Assembly: GCF_000380985.1 (NCBI RefSeq)
Contig: NZ_KB905698.1
Location: 123,164 to 187,163 of the forward strand
DNA from: Proteiniphilum acetatigenes DSM 18083
Lineage (GTDB): Bacteria; Bacteroidota; Bacteroidia; Bacteroidales; Dysgonomonadaceae
Direction: 5' to 3'
Length of the DNA stretch: 64,000 nt
The position numbers were made by a program, and so were the translations under genes. The notes beneath the pieces were generated by a model. The model was not told where the DNA came from. It made no database searches and worked only from the letters and a program-made list of their open reading frames with translations. Position 1 is the stretch's first letter; each line of letters begins with the position of its first letter. Positions 44,750 through 53,145 of the stretch are shown piece after piece.

Positions 44750-45796
44750 ATGATAAATTACAAGAATATGAAAAACAAAGAAAACACATCCGGCAAATTA
44801 TCCAGAAGGAAATTTCTTGGCACTGCAGCTTTTGCTGCTACAGGTACACTACTCCCATCCGTTCTGTCTTACGGGAGTAATCCTAAAGTTGTAAGTAAAA
44901 CGGGGAATACATCTGACCGAATCCCCAATTCTCAATTCTCAGGAGTACAGATTGGTGCAATCACTTACAGTTTCCGGGACCTGAAAGGAGGTTTGGAAGC
45001 GACGCTTAACGCATGTATCGAAGCGGGATTAAGTTCCGTAGAACTAATGGGAACAGGTGTAGAGGATTATCTCGGAGCACCGAAAACTCCGGTACAACGT
45101 CGCCCCGCCCCCGACAATCCGTTCACCGCTGAAGAAAAGCGCTCCATCGCACAATACAACAGCGAATTGAAAGAATGGAGGAAAACAAATGGTACAATTA
45201 ACGCTTATACGCACCTTCGCAAAAAATTCAACGATGCCGGTGTAAATATCCATATCTATAAATGGACTGCAGGTGATACCGAAGAAGAACTCGACTATTC
45301 ATTCAAGGTAGCCAAGGCTCTTGGGGCTATCGGTATAACAGCCGAAATAAATGAACAAAACGCCCGCTTATTAGGGCCGGCAGCAAAAAATAACGGAATG
45401 TACGCCATACTTCATAACCATGCTCAGTTTGCTGAACCCGGTTTTGATGTTGACAAACTTCTCTCCTATTCTTCCGCGAATATGTTGAACTTCGACGTCG
45501 GTCATTATTTCGGTTCTACCGGTTTGAATCCGGCTGATTTTATCCGCAAGTATCATGAGCGTATCGCGAGTATCCATCTCAAGGACAAAACCGGTCCTGA
45601 TAATATCACTGCAAAGAATGCCAATCAGGTATGGGGGCAGGGGGAAACACCCATTGCCGAGGTTCTTCATCTTATCAGAGATCAGAAACTACCGATCTAT
45701 TGTGATATTGAACTTGAATATCCGGTGGCTCCCTGGTCGACTTCGGTAAAAGAGGTAAAGACATGCAAAGAATTCTGCCGCCAGATATTGATATAA
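44750..45796 (+). CDS. Tat-exported sugar phosphate isomerase/epimerase-like protein (second copy)
   Basis: This 348-residue TIM-barrel protein is a close paralogue of the one at 23058. The twin-arginine motif is LSRRKFLGTAAF; unlike the first copy, the cysteine after the hydrophobic core is replaced by tyrosine (VLSYGS), so it is not a lipoprotein. Likely metal-site segments are SSVELMG, ILHNHAQFAEPGFDVDK, FDVGHYFGSTG, SIHLKDKT and IYCDIELEY. ATG 44768 (MKNKENTSGK) is an alternative start. The 3' end overlaps the frame of the next sulfatase. Confidence 0.85.
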   Translation: MINYKNMKNKENTSGKLSRRKFLGTAAFAATGTLLPSVLSYGSNPKVVSKTGNTSDRIPNSQFSGVQIGAITYSFRDLKGGLEATLNACIEAGLSSVELMGTGVEDYLGAPKTPVQRRPAPDNPFTAEEKRSIAQYNSELKEWRKTNGTINAYTHLRKKFNDAGVNIHIYKWTAGDTEEELDYSFKVAKALGAIGITAEINEQNARLLGPAAKNNGMYAILHNHAQFAEPGFDVDKLLSYSSANMLNFDVGHYFGSTGLNPADFIRKYHERIASIHLKDKTGPDNITAKNANQVWGQGETPIAEVLHLIRDQKLPIYCDIELEYPVAPWSTSVKEVKTCKEFCRQILI

Positions 45797-47310
45797 CGAT
45801 GTATGCCATCCCTTCCCTATTACTCCTTACCGGTTGTCAGGTAATCACACAGACGCAAGAACAACCGAATATCATTGTGTTCCTTGTTGACGACATGGGA
45901 TTAATGGATACACAAGTCCCTTTCCTGACAGATGGAAATGGAAATCCACTCCGTTATCCTTTAAACGATTGGTATCGTACGCCGAATATGGAACGAATGG
46001 CTGACCAGGGAATTCGTTTTTCCACCTTCTATACCCAAAGTGTAAGTTCACCAACCCGGGCTTCTATTATGACCGGGCAGAATGCTACACGTCATCGAAC
46101 AACAAACTGGATAAACGCAGAGACAAACAATAAAACTCCTTTCGGTCCGTCTGATTGGAATTGGGAAGGGATAAAGAGCAATACTGTAACACTACCAAAA
46201 CTCTTGCAACAACACGGGTATCGTACAATTCACGTAGGGAAAGCACACTTTGGACGTCAAGGCAGCGAAGGAGAAGATCCGATACATATCGGATTTGATC
46301 TCAATATAGCAGGTTCGTCCATTGGCCATCCGGGTAGTTATTATGGAGAATACGGCTACGGGAATATTAAAGGACAAAAAAGCCGTGCCGTTCCCGGATT
46401 AGAGAAATACCACGGTACGGATGTATTTCTTTCAGAAGCATTAACGCTGGAAGCAAAAACGGCTATTTCAAACGCTGTTGAAGAAAAAAAACCATTCTTC
46501 CTGTATATGGCACATTATGCTGTACATTCTCCCTTTGAAGCAGATAGACGTTTTATAGATAATTATACTGATGCCGGCAAGTCTGATCAGGCAAAGGCTT
46601 TTGCCACGCTTATCGAAGGAATGGATAAATCACTGGGAGATATTATGGTCCATTTAGAGGACTTAGGTATTGCAGAAAATACATTGATCTTCTTTTTGGG
46701 AGATAATGGCTCGGACGCTCCGTTAGGTGAAGAGAAAGGACATTTTTCATCAGCTCCTTTACGTGGTAAAAAGGGAACGGAATATGAAGGAGGAACCCGC
46801 GCTCCTTTTATTGTCAGTTGGGGAAAACCTGACAATACGCATAAAATACAAAAGAGGTTCTCTGTCAAACAGCAAGGTGTGCAGGAACAACTTGCCACCG
46901 TAATGGACCTTTATCCCACAATCCTTTCCTTGACGGGCATTGTAAATCCTGTGAACCATATTACCGATGGCTTCAGTCTGCAGGTCCAACTTACCGGAGA
47001 AAGAAATGAAAATCGTCCGGAACGTTTCTTAATGCATTTTCCTCATGCACATCGAGGTAGTTATTTCACTACCTTGCGTCAGAACGATTGGAAAGTGATC
47101 TATTGGTATAATCCCGAAACACCTGATACACCAAAGTATGAACTTTATAATCTGGCTCTTGATCCTTTTGAGAAAAAGGATCTTTCTACTATTCGAAAAG
47201 ACATTTTGAATGAGATGATACAGAAAATGATCGATCAATTAAAGACAGAGGATGCTCTGTATCCCGAAGATAAACAAGGGAACGCAATATTCCCTGTCAC
47301 ACCTCTGTGA
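45763..47310 (+). CDS. sulfatase lipoprotein, serine type
   Basis: This S1 sulfatase has the formylglycine site SSPTR (serine at residue 95 from this start). Metal segments are IIVFLVDDMGLMDTQ and LIFFLGDNGSDAPLGEEKG; HVGKAHFG follows as usual. Two starts are possible. ATG 45763 overlaps the epimerase gene by 34 bases and has AAAGAGG eight to ten bases ahead, but gives an acidic N-terminus. ATG 45799 begins MYAIPSLLLLTGC, a compact lipoprotein signal without a basic residue. Either way the lipobox LTGC is present. It is a different branch from the sulfatase at 25900 that occupies the matching place in the first cassette. Confidence 0.88.
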   Translation: MQRILPPDIDITMYAIPSLLLLTGCQVITQTQEQPNIIVFLVDDMGLMDTQVPFLTDGNGNPLRYPLNDWYRTPNMERMADQGIRFSTFYTQSVSSPTRASIMTGQNATRHRTTNWINAETNNKTPFGPSDWNWEGIKSNTVTLPKLLQQHGYRTIHVGKAHFGRQGSEGEDPIHIGFDLNIAGSSIGHPGSYYGEYGYGNIKGQKSRAVPGLEKYHGTDVFLSEALTLEAKTAISNAVEEKKPFFLYMAHYAVHSPFEADRRFIDNYTDAGKSDQAKAFATLIEGMDKSLGDIMVHLEDLGIAENTLIFFLGDNGSDAPLGEEKGHFSSAPLRGKKGTEYEGGTRAPFIVSWGKPDNTHKIQKRFSVKQQGVQEQLATVMDLYPTILSLTGIVNPVNHITDGFSLQVQLTGERNENRPERFLMHFPHAHRGSYFTTLRQNDWKVIYWYNPETPDTPKYELYNLALDPFEKKDLSTIRKDILNEMIQKMIDQLKTEDALYPEDKQGNAIFPVTPL

Positions 47311-47320
47311 ATCAGTTATT

Positions 47321-47360
47321 TATATCTGTTTATATTTCATACAGATATATATTATTTTTT
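47321..47360 (+). terminator. intrinsic terminator after the sulfatase
   Basis: TATATCTGT (47321-47329) and ACAGATATA (47341-47349) form a perfect nine-pair stem with an 11-base loop, followed by TATTATTTTTT. It starts 11 bases after the sulfatase stop. Confidence 0.75.
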
Positions 47361-47389
47361 CTGAATTGCGCAAAATACGTAATTTACTT

Positions 47390-47479
47390 AGTATCCTACC
47401 CACATTACCCGGCAGAGAAGGACAACAAACAAAGCATGATTATTTTTATTTCGAGTTTCAGGAATTAGGCGGCTGTCAA
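47390..47479 (+). pseudogene. arylsulfatase fragment (relative of the gene at 25900)
   Basis: This stretch encodes SILPTLPGREGQQTKHDY, then FYFEFQELGG, which aligns with SILPTLLNKKEGQKKRDY...FYFEFQELGG near residue 380 of the sulfatase at 25900; the DNA is also alike. Sequence before and after does not continue the enzyme. The remaining gap to 47679 shows an odd frame (CQFFSRSDRL...) that I do not recognise, and a trace of the intergenic repeat (TTTTCGATAAGTTAAATA at 47623-47640). It marks a lost sulfatase at the end of the second cassette. Confidence 0.75.
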
Positions 47480-47679
47480 TTTTTCTCAAGAAGTGACCGC
47501 TTAAGTAAGTTTTTTTGCTTACCTTGCCGGAAAATAACAAAACAGTTGATTGCACATGAATTCAAGGTCTTGCTCAGGCCTTGGATAGCATCTTTTTACG
47601 GAGTACATACAATGAGAGAACGTTTTCGATAAGTTAAATAAAGGAAATATCAATAAAGCAATAATTAAAACTACCTACA

Positions 47680-48960
47680 ATGAAAAATCGTCTATTTCTA
47701 CTCTGTTTCTTTATTTTATCTATTTGTTTACAGGTATTTTCTCAACCTGCACGGCAATTGGTACAGGTGATCGTGACACCCGATAAATCAGATTGGACCT
47801 ATGAAAAGGGTGAGCAGGCCCAATTTCAGATCACGGTGCTGAAAAACAATGTTCCGTTGGAAGGCATCGATGTGAAATACGGTATCGGTCCCGAATTGAT
47901 GGATGCATGGGAAGAGAAAACCGTTACACTTAAGGAAGGAATAGCTACGATAAAAGCCACACAGTTCAAAGAAGCCGGTTTCTTGCGTTGCCATGCATCA
48001 GTAGAGGTAAACGGAAAGACCTACACCTCCTACGCTACTGCCGGATTTTCTCCGGAACAGATTAAGCCGACCACTACACTGCCATCCGACTTCGAACAGT
48101 TTTGGGATGGAGCTAAAGCGGAATTGGCCAAAATACCCATGAAACCCGTATTAACTCTGATACCCGAACGATGCACCGACAAAGTGGATGTATACCATGT
48201 GAGCATCGATAATATTAAAGGTAAGATTTACGGTATCTTATGTAAGCCCAAAGCCGAAGGAAAATATCCGGCCATACTGCATGTTCCCGGGGCAGGGATC
48301 CGCCCCTACTATGGCGATGTATGGAGTGCTGAAAACGGGATCATCACCTTCCAGATCGGTATTCACGGTATTCCGGTGAACCTTGAACAAAAAGTTTACG
48401 ACAATCTGGGTGCCGGTGCGCTCAACGGTTACCAGACCGCCAATCTGGACAACAGGGACAATTATTATTACAAACGCGTTTACCTCGGCTGCGTGAGGGC
48501 TGTAGACTTTATCGAGTCACTCGACTGTTTTAACGGCCGGGATATTGCAGTAACAGGTGGAAGCCAGGGCGGGGCACTTTCTATTATCACGGCTGCACTG
48601 GACAACCGTATCGATTATCTGGCGGCCTTTTACCCGGCTCTTTCCGACTTGACCGGCTATCTACATGGCCGCGCCGGAGGATGGCCCCATATGTTCAAAG
48701 ACAATTTTACCAATAAACCGGAAAAAGTGGAAACTTCAAAATATTATGACGTGGCGAATTTTGCCCGCTTCGTCAAGGTACCCGGTTGGTATAGCTGGGG
48801 CTATAACGACAATGTATGCCCTCCCACATCGATGCACGCCGCCTATAATGTCATACCCGGACCTAAAGAGTTGCATCTTTTCCAGGAAACCCAGCACTGG
48901 ACTTTCCCCGAACAACAGGAGCAGAAAAATAACTGGTTATTCCAAAACCTCTTGAAATAA
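47680..48960 (+). CDS. acetyl xylan esterase-like alpha/beta hydrolase (AXE1/CE7 type)
   Basis: This exported enzyme (426 residues, signal ending QVFSQ) probably removes acetyl or similar acyl groups from sugars. After an N-terminal beta domain (~25-130) comes an alpha/beta hydrolase of the AXE1 family. The nucleophile is Ser295 in TGGSQGGAL, and the acid and base are likely in GYNDNVCPPTS (Asp) and ETQHWTF (His). LPSDFEQFWDGAKAELAKIP is the typical CE7 lead-in. The N-terminal extension is common in Bacteroidota homologues. No promoter was recognised. It suggests the target glycan is acylated. Confidence 0.88.
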   Translation: MKNRLFLLCFFILSICLQVFSQPARQLVQVIVTPDKSDWTYEKGEQAQFQITVLKNNVPLEGIDVKYGIGPELMDAWEEKTVTLKEGIATIKATQFKEAGFLRCHASVEVNGKTYTSYATAGFSPEQIKPTTTLPSDFEQFWDGAKAELAKIPMKPVLTLIPERCTDKVDVYHVSIDNIKGKIYGILCKPKAEGKYPAILHVPGAGIRPYYGDVWSAENGIITFQIGIHGIPVNLEQKVYDNLGAGALNGYQTANLDNRDNYYYKRVYLGCVRAVDFIESLDCFNGRDIAVTGGSQGGALSIITAALDNRIDYLAAFYPALSDLTGYLHGRAGGWPHMFKDNFTNKPEKVETSKYYDVANFARFVKVPGWYSWGYNDNVCPPTSMHAAYNVIPGPKELHLFQETQHWTFPEQQEQKNNWLFQNLLK

Positions 48961-49026
48961 AAAATATACCGGCAAACCATTCATACCGCAAGTAAAATGG
49001 CTATTTGCCTGTAAAAATTTAATCGT

Positions 49027-49956
49027 ATGCAAAAAACGAATCTGACAATTGGCGTTCTTCTCTTACTCTGTATTTTTTCTATCACAGGATGCGGATCAGG
49101 CATGCAGGAAAAAGAAAAACCGGAATGGAAAGCCAAACATGTGGTCTTTATCGGTCTGGACGGTTGGGGCAGCTACAGCATGGCAAAAGCCGATATGCCC
49201 CACGTACAACAGCTCATGAGCGAGGGCTGTTATACCTTACAAAAACGGACAGTGCTCCCTTCATCGAGCGCGGTAAACTGGGCATCCATGTTTATGGGAG
49301 CAGGGCCGGAGTTGCACGGATACACTACCTGGGGGTCTCAGACTCCCGACCTTCCCTCCCGCGAGTTAAACCGGAACGGCATGTTTCCCAACATTTTTAA
49401 TATGCTGAGAGAAGCTGTCCCCGAAGCGGAAATCGGAGCAATCTACGAATGGGAGGGAATAAAATACCTGGTCGATACGCTTTCGCTGGATTATTACCAG
49501 CACGTCCCCAATGATAATAAACTCAATACTGCGCTCACCGGAGCCGCAGTAAAATATATCAAAGAAAAAAAGCCGACCCTGGCGGCATTTATCTATGACA
49601 GTCCCGATGATACCGGCCACGCAGACGGGCACGATACGCCCGGCTACTATGCCAAATTGAAAGAGTTGGATGATCAGATCGGTGAAATAATCCAGGCAAT
49701 GAAAGAGGCTGGTATATACGATAATAGTATAATCATTGTTACTTCTGATCATGGAGGTATCGATAAAGGGCATGGAAGTATCTCGATGATGGAGATGGAA
49801 ACACCATTCATCATTGCCGGTAAAGGTATTTATCCGGGGAGAAAATTCCAGGAGAGCATGATGCAGTTTGATGTCGCACCTACTATTGCCGACATATTTT
49901 ATTTAGACCCGCCACAGGTGTGGGTCGGGCGTTCTATGAAACAAGTATTTAATTGA
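49027..49956 (+). CDS. alkaline-phosphatase-superfamily lipoprotein (phosphodiesterase/pyrophosphatase-like)
   Basis: This 309-residue lipoprotein (signal ending ITGC, Cys22) has the fold shared by nucleotide pyrophosphatases, phosphodiesterases and sulfatases. Metal ligands are in HVVFIGLDGWGSYS, FIYDSPDDTGHADGHD and IVTSDHGGIDKGHG. The nucleophile should lie in LPSSSAVNWASMFMG, where a serine or threonine rather than formylglycine is expected, so it acts on phosphate esters more likely than sulfates. Its role in this locus is unclear; it may act on a phosphorylated glycan or nucleotide sugar. It ends three bases before the next sulfatase start. Confidence 0.82.
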   Translation: MQKTNLTIGVLLLLCIFSITGCGSGMQEKEKPEWKAKHVVFIGLDGWGSYSMAKADMPHVQQLMSEGCYTLQKRTVLPSSSAVNWASMFMGAGPELHGYTTWGSQTPDLPSRELNRNGMFPNIFNMLREAVPEAEIGAIYEWEGIKYLVDTLSLDYYQHVPNDNKLNTALTGAAVKYIKEKKPTLAAFIYDSPDDTGHADGHDTPGYYAKLKELDDQIGEIIQAMKEAGIYDNSIIIVTSDHGGIDKGHGSISMMEMETPFIIAGKGIYPGRKFQESMMQFDVAPTIADIFYLDPPQVWVGRSMKQVFN

Positions 49957-49958
49957 GA

Positions 49959-51416
49959 ATGTATAAGATGGAAGGAAAATCAAAGATAAGAATAGGTGTC
50001 TGGGGGACGGCTCTTTCAGCTGCTGTCGCATGCACTCCGTCTCAACAGTCAGAGAAAGCGGGCAAGGAGTTACCCAATGTGATACTGATCCATCTCGACG
50101 ATATGGGATATGGTGACTTGTCTCTCACCGGAGCTACGGGATACAAGACACCGCATATCGACAGGATGGCCCATGAGGGACTCTTCTTTACTCATTATTA
50201 CTCACCTCAGGCGGTATCGAGCGCCTCCCGTGCCGGTCTGCTTACAGGGTGCTACCCAAACCGCGTAGGTTTTGCCGGAGCATTAGGCCCCACTTCAGAG
50301 GTCGGTATTTCAGAGGAGGAAGAAACCATTGCCGAAATACTTAAAAAGAAAGGATACGCCACTGCAGCCTACGGCAAATGGCATTTGGGAGTACAGCCTC
50401 AATTCCTGCCCACCAATCACGGGTTCGATGAGTTTTACGGTATTCCTTACTCCAACGATATGTGGCCTTTCCATCCGACAGCAAAATTTCCCGACCTGCC
50501 TCTTTTCGAGAATAAGGAAATCGTGAATCCGGCGGTTTCGCCCGACGATCAGCCCCAGTTTACTACCGATTTCACTCTCCGTACCGTAGACTTTATCAGG
50601 AAGAACCAGGACAACCCTTTCTTTATCTATCTCGCCCATCCGATGCCACATGTACCTCTCTATGTTTCCGATAAATTCAAAGGAAAATCGGGACAGGGAC
50701 TCTACGGTGACGTGATGATGGAGATCGACTGGAGCGTGGGGGAAATTATAAAAACGCTGGAAGAGATGGAGTTGGATAAGCGCACTCTCGTGATCTTCAC
50801 TTCTGACAACGGCCCCTGGATTAACTATGGTAATCACGCTGGAAGCACTGCCGGTTACCGTGAAGGGAAAGGGACTACCTTCGAAGGAGGACAACGCGTT
50901 CCATGCATCATGATGTGGAGAGGTGTTATCCCCGAAGGAACTGTTTCCAACAGCCTCGCTTCCGGAATAGATATCCTCCCCACCCTGGCGGAGATAACGG
51001 ATGCTCCCCTGCCCGGTCATATCATAGATGGTGTCAGTCTTCTGCCTATACTCAAGGGGGATATAGAGGCTAAACCCCGGGAGATTTTCTACTATTATTA
51101 CCGGCAGAATAGCCTGGAAGCGGTCAGGCACGGGAACTGGAAACTGGTTTTCCCACATCCGGGAAGGACTTACGAAGGATTTCAGCCGGGGAATGACGGT
51201 ATGCCTGGAAAAGTGAACGAAGGGTTTCTGTTCCCCGGCGCACTCTATGACCTGCGACGCGATCCGGGTGAACGCTACGATATAAGTAATACTTATCCCG
51301 ACATTGTGGAAAAGCTCGAACAAGTTGCTGAGGAAGCCCGCAGAGATCTGGGTGACGAACTCACCGGGAATGAGGGTCAAAACCGCAGGGAACCCGGAAG
51401 AGTTTCGATACAATAG
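49959..51416 (+). CDS. arylsulfatase lipoprotein, serine type
   Basis: This S1 sulfatase (485 residues) has a lipoprotein signal ending AAVAC (Cys25). The formylglycine site is SSASR (Ser87), the variant with Ala at position three, followed by AGLLTGCYPNRVG. Metal segments: VILIHLDDMGYGDLSLTG and LVIFTSDNGPWINYGNHAG; KWHLGVQ follows. Family resemblance is to arylsulfatase A/N-acetylgalactosamine-sulfatase-like enzymes. ATG 49959 was chosen over TTG 49953, which overlaps the previous stop. A terminator follows. A long frame on the opposite strand is only a shadow of this gene. Confidence 0.92.
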   Translation: MYKMEGKSKIRIGVWGTALSAAVACTPSQQSEKAGKELPNVILIHLDDMGYGDLSLTGATGYKTPHIDRMAHEGLFFTHYYSPQAVSSASRAGLLTGCYPNRVGFAGALGPTSEVGISEEEETIAEILKKKGYATAAYGKWHLGVQPQFLPTNHGFDEFYGIPYSNDMWPFHPTAKFPDLPLFENKEIVNPAVSPDDQPQFTTDFTLRTVDFIRKNQDNPFFIYLAHPMPHVPLYVSDKFKGKSGQGLYGDVMMEIDWSVGEIIKTLEEMELDKRTLVIFTSDNGPWINYGNHAGSTAGYREGKGTTFEGGQRVPCIMMWRGVIPEGTVSNSLASGIDILPTLAEITDAPLPGHIIDGVSLLPILKGDIEAKPREIFYYYYRQNSLEAVRHGNWKLVFPHPGRTYEGFQPGNDGMPGKVNEGFLFPGALYDLRRDPGERYDISNTYPDIVEKLEQVAEEARRDLGDELTGNEGQNRREPGRVSIQ

Positions 51417-51430
51417 GATGGACTTATACT

Positions 51431-51482
51431 GCGGGTTCTCCACACCATAAGGTAAATACAAAATGAACCCGCGAATTTTTTT
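51431..51482 (+). terminator. intrinsic terminator between two sulfatases
   Basis: GCGGGTTC (51431-51438) and GAACCCGC (51465-51472) are perfectly complementary, loop 26 bases, followed by GAA and a run of seven T. The following sulfatase would need its own promoter or read-through. Confidence 0.75.
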
Positions 51483-51519
51483 GATAAAGAAATAGTTGAT
51501 AATCAATAATTTTAATCAT

Positions 51520-53109
51520 ATGAAACGATATAACTTGGTTATCCCGGCGAAATGGGCCGGTCTCGGTTCCCTGGCATTACTGGGCGCCTGTCAAAACCAG
51601 GAGAAAGAGCCCCAGCAACCGAACATCATTTTCATTATGAGCGACGACCATGCCTATCAGGCAATCAGCGCTTATGGTCACGGATTGAACGAGACACCGA
51701 ACATAGACAGGTTGGCAGAAGAAGGCGCCATGTTTACCCGATCGACGGTTACCAACTCCATCAGTGCTCCCAGCCGTGCGGTTCTGCTCACCGGTAAACA
51801 CAGCTTTGTAAATGGAAAGGTCGACAATAACCGTCCTTTCGACTGGAACCAACCCAACTTTCCGAAACTGATGCAGGCTAACGGATACCAGACCGCCATG
51901 ATCGGCAAGATTCACCTCGACGGTATCCCGCAGGGATTCGACTTTTCAATGGTACTTCCGGGACAGGGACAATATTACAACCCCGATTTTCTGATCGACG
52001 GGGAAAAGGTACGTAAAGAAGGGTATTGCACTGAAATCATCACCGAAACCACCCTGGACTGGCTGAAGAACAAACGCGATCCCAACAAGCCGTTCTGTGT
52101 GCTGTATCACCAGAAAGCGCCCCATCGCAACTGGCAACCAGCTCCAAAATACCTCACTCTCTATGACGAGGTCACTTTCGAACCCCCGGCCAACTTCTTC
52201 GACAATTATGAAGGTCGTGGAAGGGCGGCAAAAGAACAGGAGATGCAGATACACGGCCATGCCATGTGGGGACACGACTTTAAAATGATCGTTGATCCTT
52301 ATGGCGACAGTACCGGATTTCATCATGAACTGAATCGCTTCAATGATAAGCAGCGTGAAGACTGGATGGCCGCCTATACACCTGAAAACGAAGAGTTCAA
52401 AGCGAAATATCACAGCCTTATGGATAAAGAAATCGCCTTGTGGAAATACAACCGTTATATCAAAGATTACCTGCGCACTATCAAATCAATCGACGATGGC
52501 GTAGGGGAGCTACTTGACTACCTCGAGGAAGCAGGCCTGGCAGAAAATACCATTGTGGTCTATACCTCCGACCAGGGTTTTTACCTTGGGGAGCACGGCT
52601 GGTTCGACAAGCGGTTCATGTATGAAGAGTCATTCAGAACTCCGTTGTTGATGCGCTATCCCGAAGAGATAAAACCCGGAACTGTCATAGACGCATTAGT
52701 CCAGAATCTTGACTTTGCTCCTACTTTTCTCGATTATGCAGGTATCAAAGCACCGGAAGAGATGCAGGGAGAATCTTTCCGGCAACTGGTAGCCGGAAAA
52801 ACCGACAAATGGCGTGATGCTGTCTATTATACTTATTATGAATTCCCATCGGTACATATGGTGAAAAGGCACTACGGCGTGGCTACCGACCGCTATAAGT
52901 TGATACATTTTTACTACGATATAGATGAGTGGGAGATGTATGACCTGGAAACAGACCCCATGGAGATGAGGAATATCTATGATGATCCGTCTTATACCGA
53001 GGTACAAGATATGCTTCACAAGAGACTGGAAGAGCTTCGTGTGTACTATGGCGACAGCGACGAACTCAATGAACAATTCCTGAAAGAATATCTCGAAAGC
53101 CAAAATTGA
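51520..53109 (+). CDS. sulfatase lipoprotein (N-acetylglucosamine-6-sulfatase-like), serine type
   Basis: This 529-residue S1 sulfatase has a lipoprotein signal ending LLGAC (Cys24). The formylglycine serine is Ser82 in SAPSR. Metal segments: IIFIMSDDHAYQAISAYG and VVYTSDQGFYLGEHGWFDKR; the DQGFYLGEHGW block is typical of enzymes annotated as N-acetylglucosamine-6-sulfatase or heparan-type sulfatases, but substrate is not proven. The frame is open from 51496, yet ATG 51520 gives a proper signal and follows the leader TTTTAATCATATG that also precedes 23058 and 34803. The minus-strand remnant at 29056-29287 is a distant relative. Confidence 0.92.
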   Translation: MKRYNLVIPAKWAGLGSLALLGACQNQEKEPQQPNIIFIMSDDHAYQAISAYGHGLNETPNIDRLAEEGAMFTRSTVTNSISAPSRAVLLTGKHSFVNGKVDNNRPFDWNQPNFPKLMQANGYQTAMIGKIHLDGIPQGFDFSMVLPGQGQYYNPDFLIDGEKVRKEGYCTEIITETTLDWLKNKRDPNKPFCVLYHQKAPHRNWQPAPKYLTLYDEVTFEPPANFFDNYEGRGRAAKEQEMQIHGHAMWGHDFKMIVDPYGDSTGFHHELNRFNDKQREDWMAAYTPENEEFKAKYHSLMDKEIALWKYNRYIKDYLRTIKSIDDGVGELLDYLEEAGLAENTIVVYTSDQGFYLGEHGWFDKRFMYEESFRTPLLMRYPEEIKPGTVIDALVQNLDFAPTFLDYAGIKAPEEMQGESFRQLVAGKTDKWRDAVYYTYYEFPSVHMVKRHYGVATDRYKLIHFYYDIDEWEMYDLETDPMEMRNIYDDPSYTEVQDMLHKRLEELRVYYGDSDELNEQFLKEYLESQN

Positions 53110-53145
53110 TGTGTTGATGTGATGATTCTAAAAACATACAATATA

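Noticed and set aside
47252..47632. 126-codon + strand frame
   Set aside because: It begins inside the sulfatase gene in another frame, crosses a terminator and includes a sulfatase fragment; it is better explained as a remnant than as a gene.
48971..49010. GGCAAA/TTTGCC hairpin as terminator after the esterase
   Set aside because: The six-pair stem with a long loop and a short, broken T tract is too weak to support.
50310..51506. 398-codon open frame on the minus strand
   Set aside because: It is antisense to the sulfatase at 49959, whose motifs are complete; the translation has no recognisable family and arises from codon bias of the sense gene.
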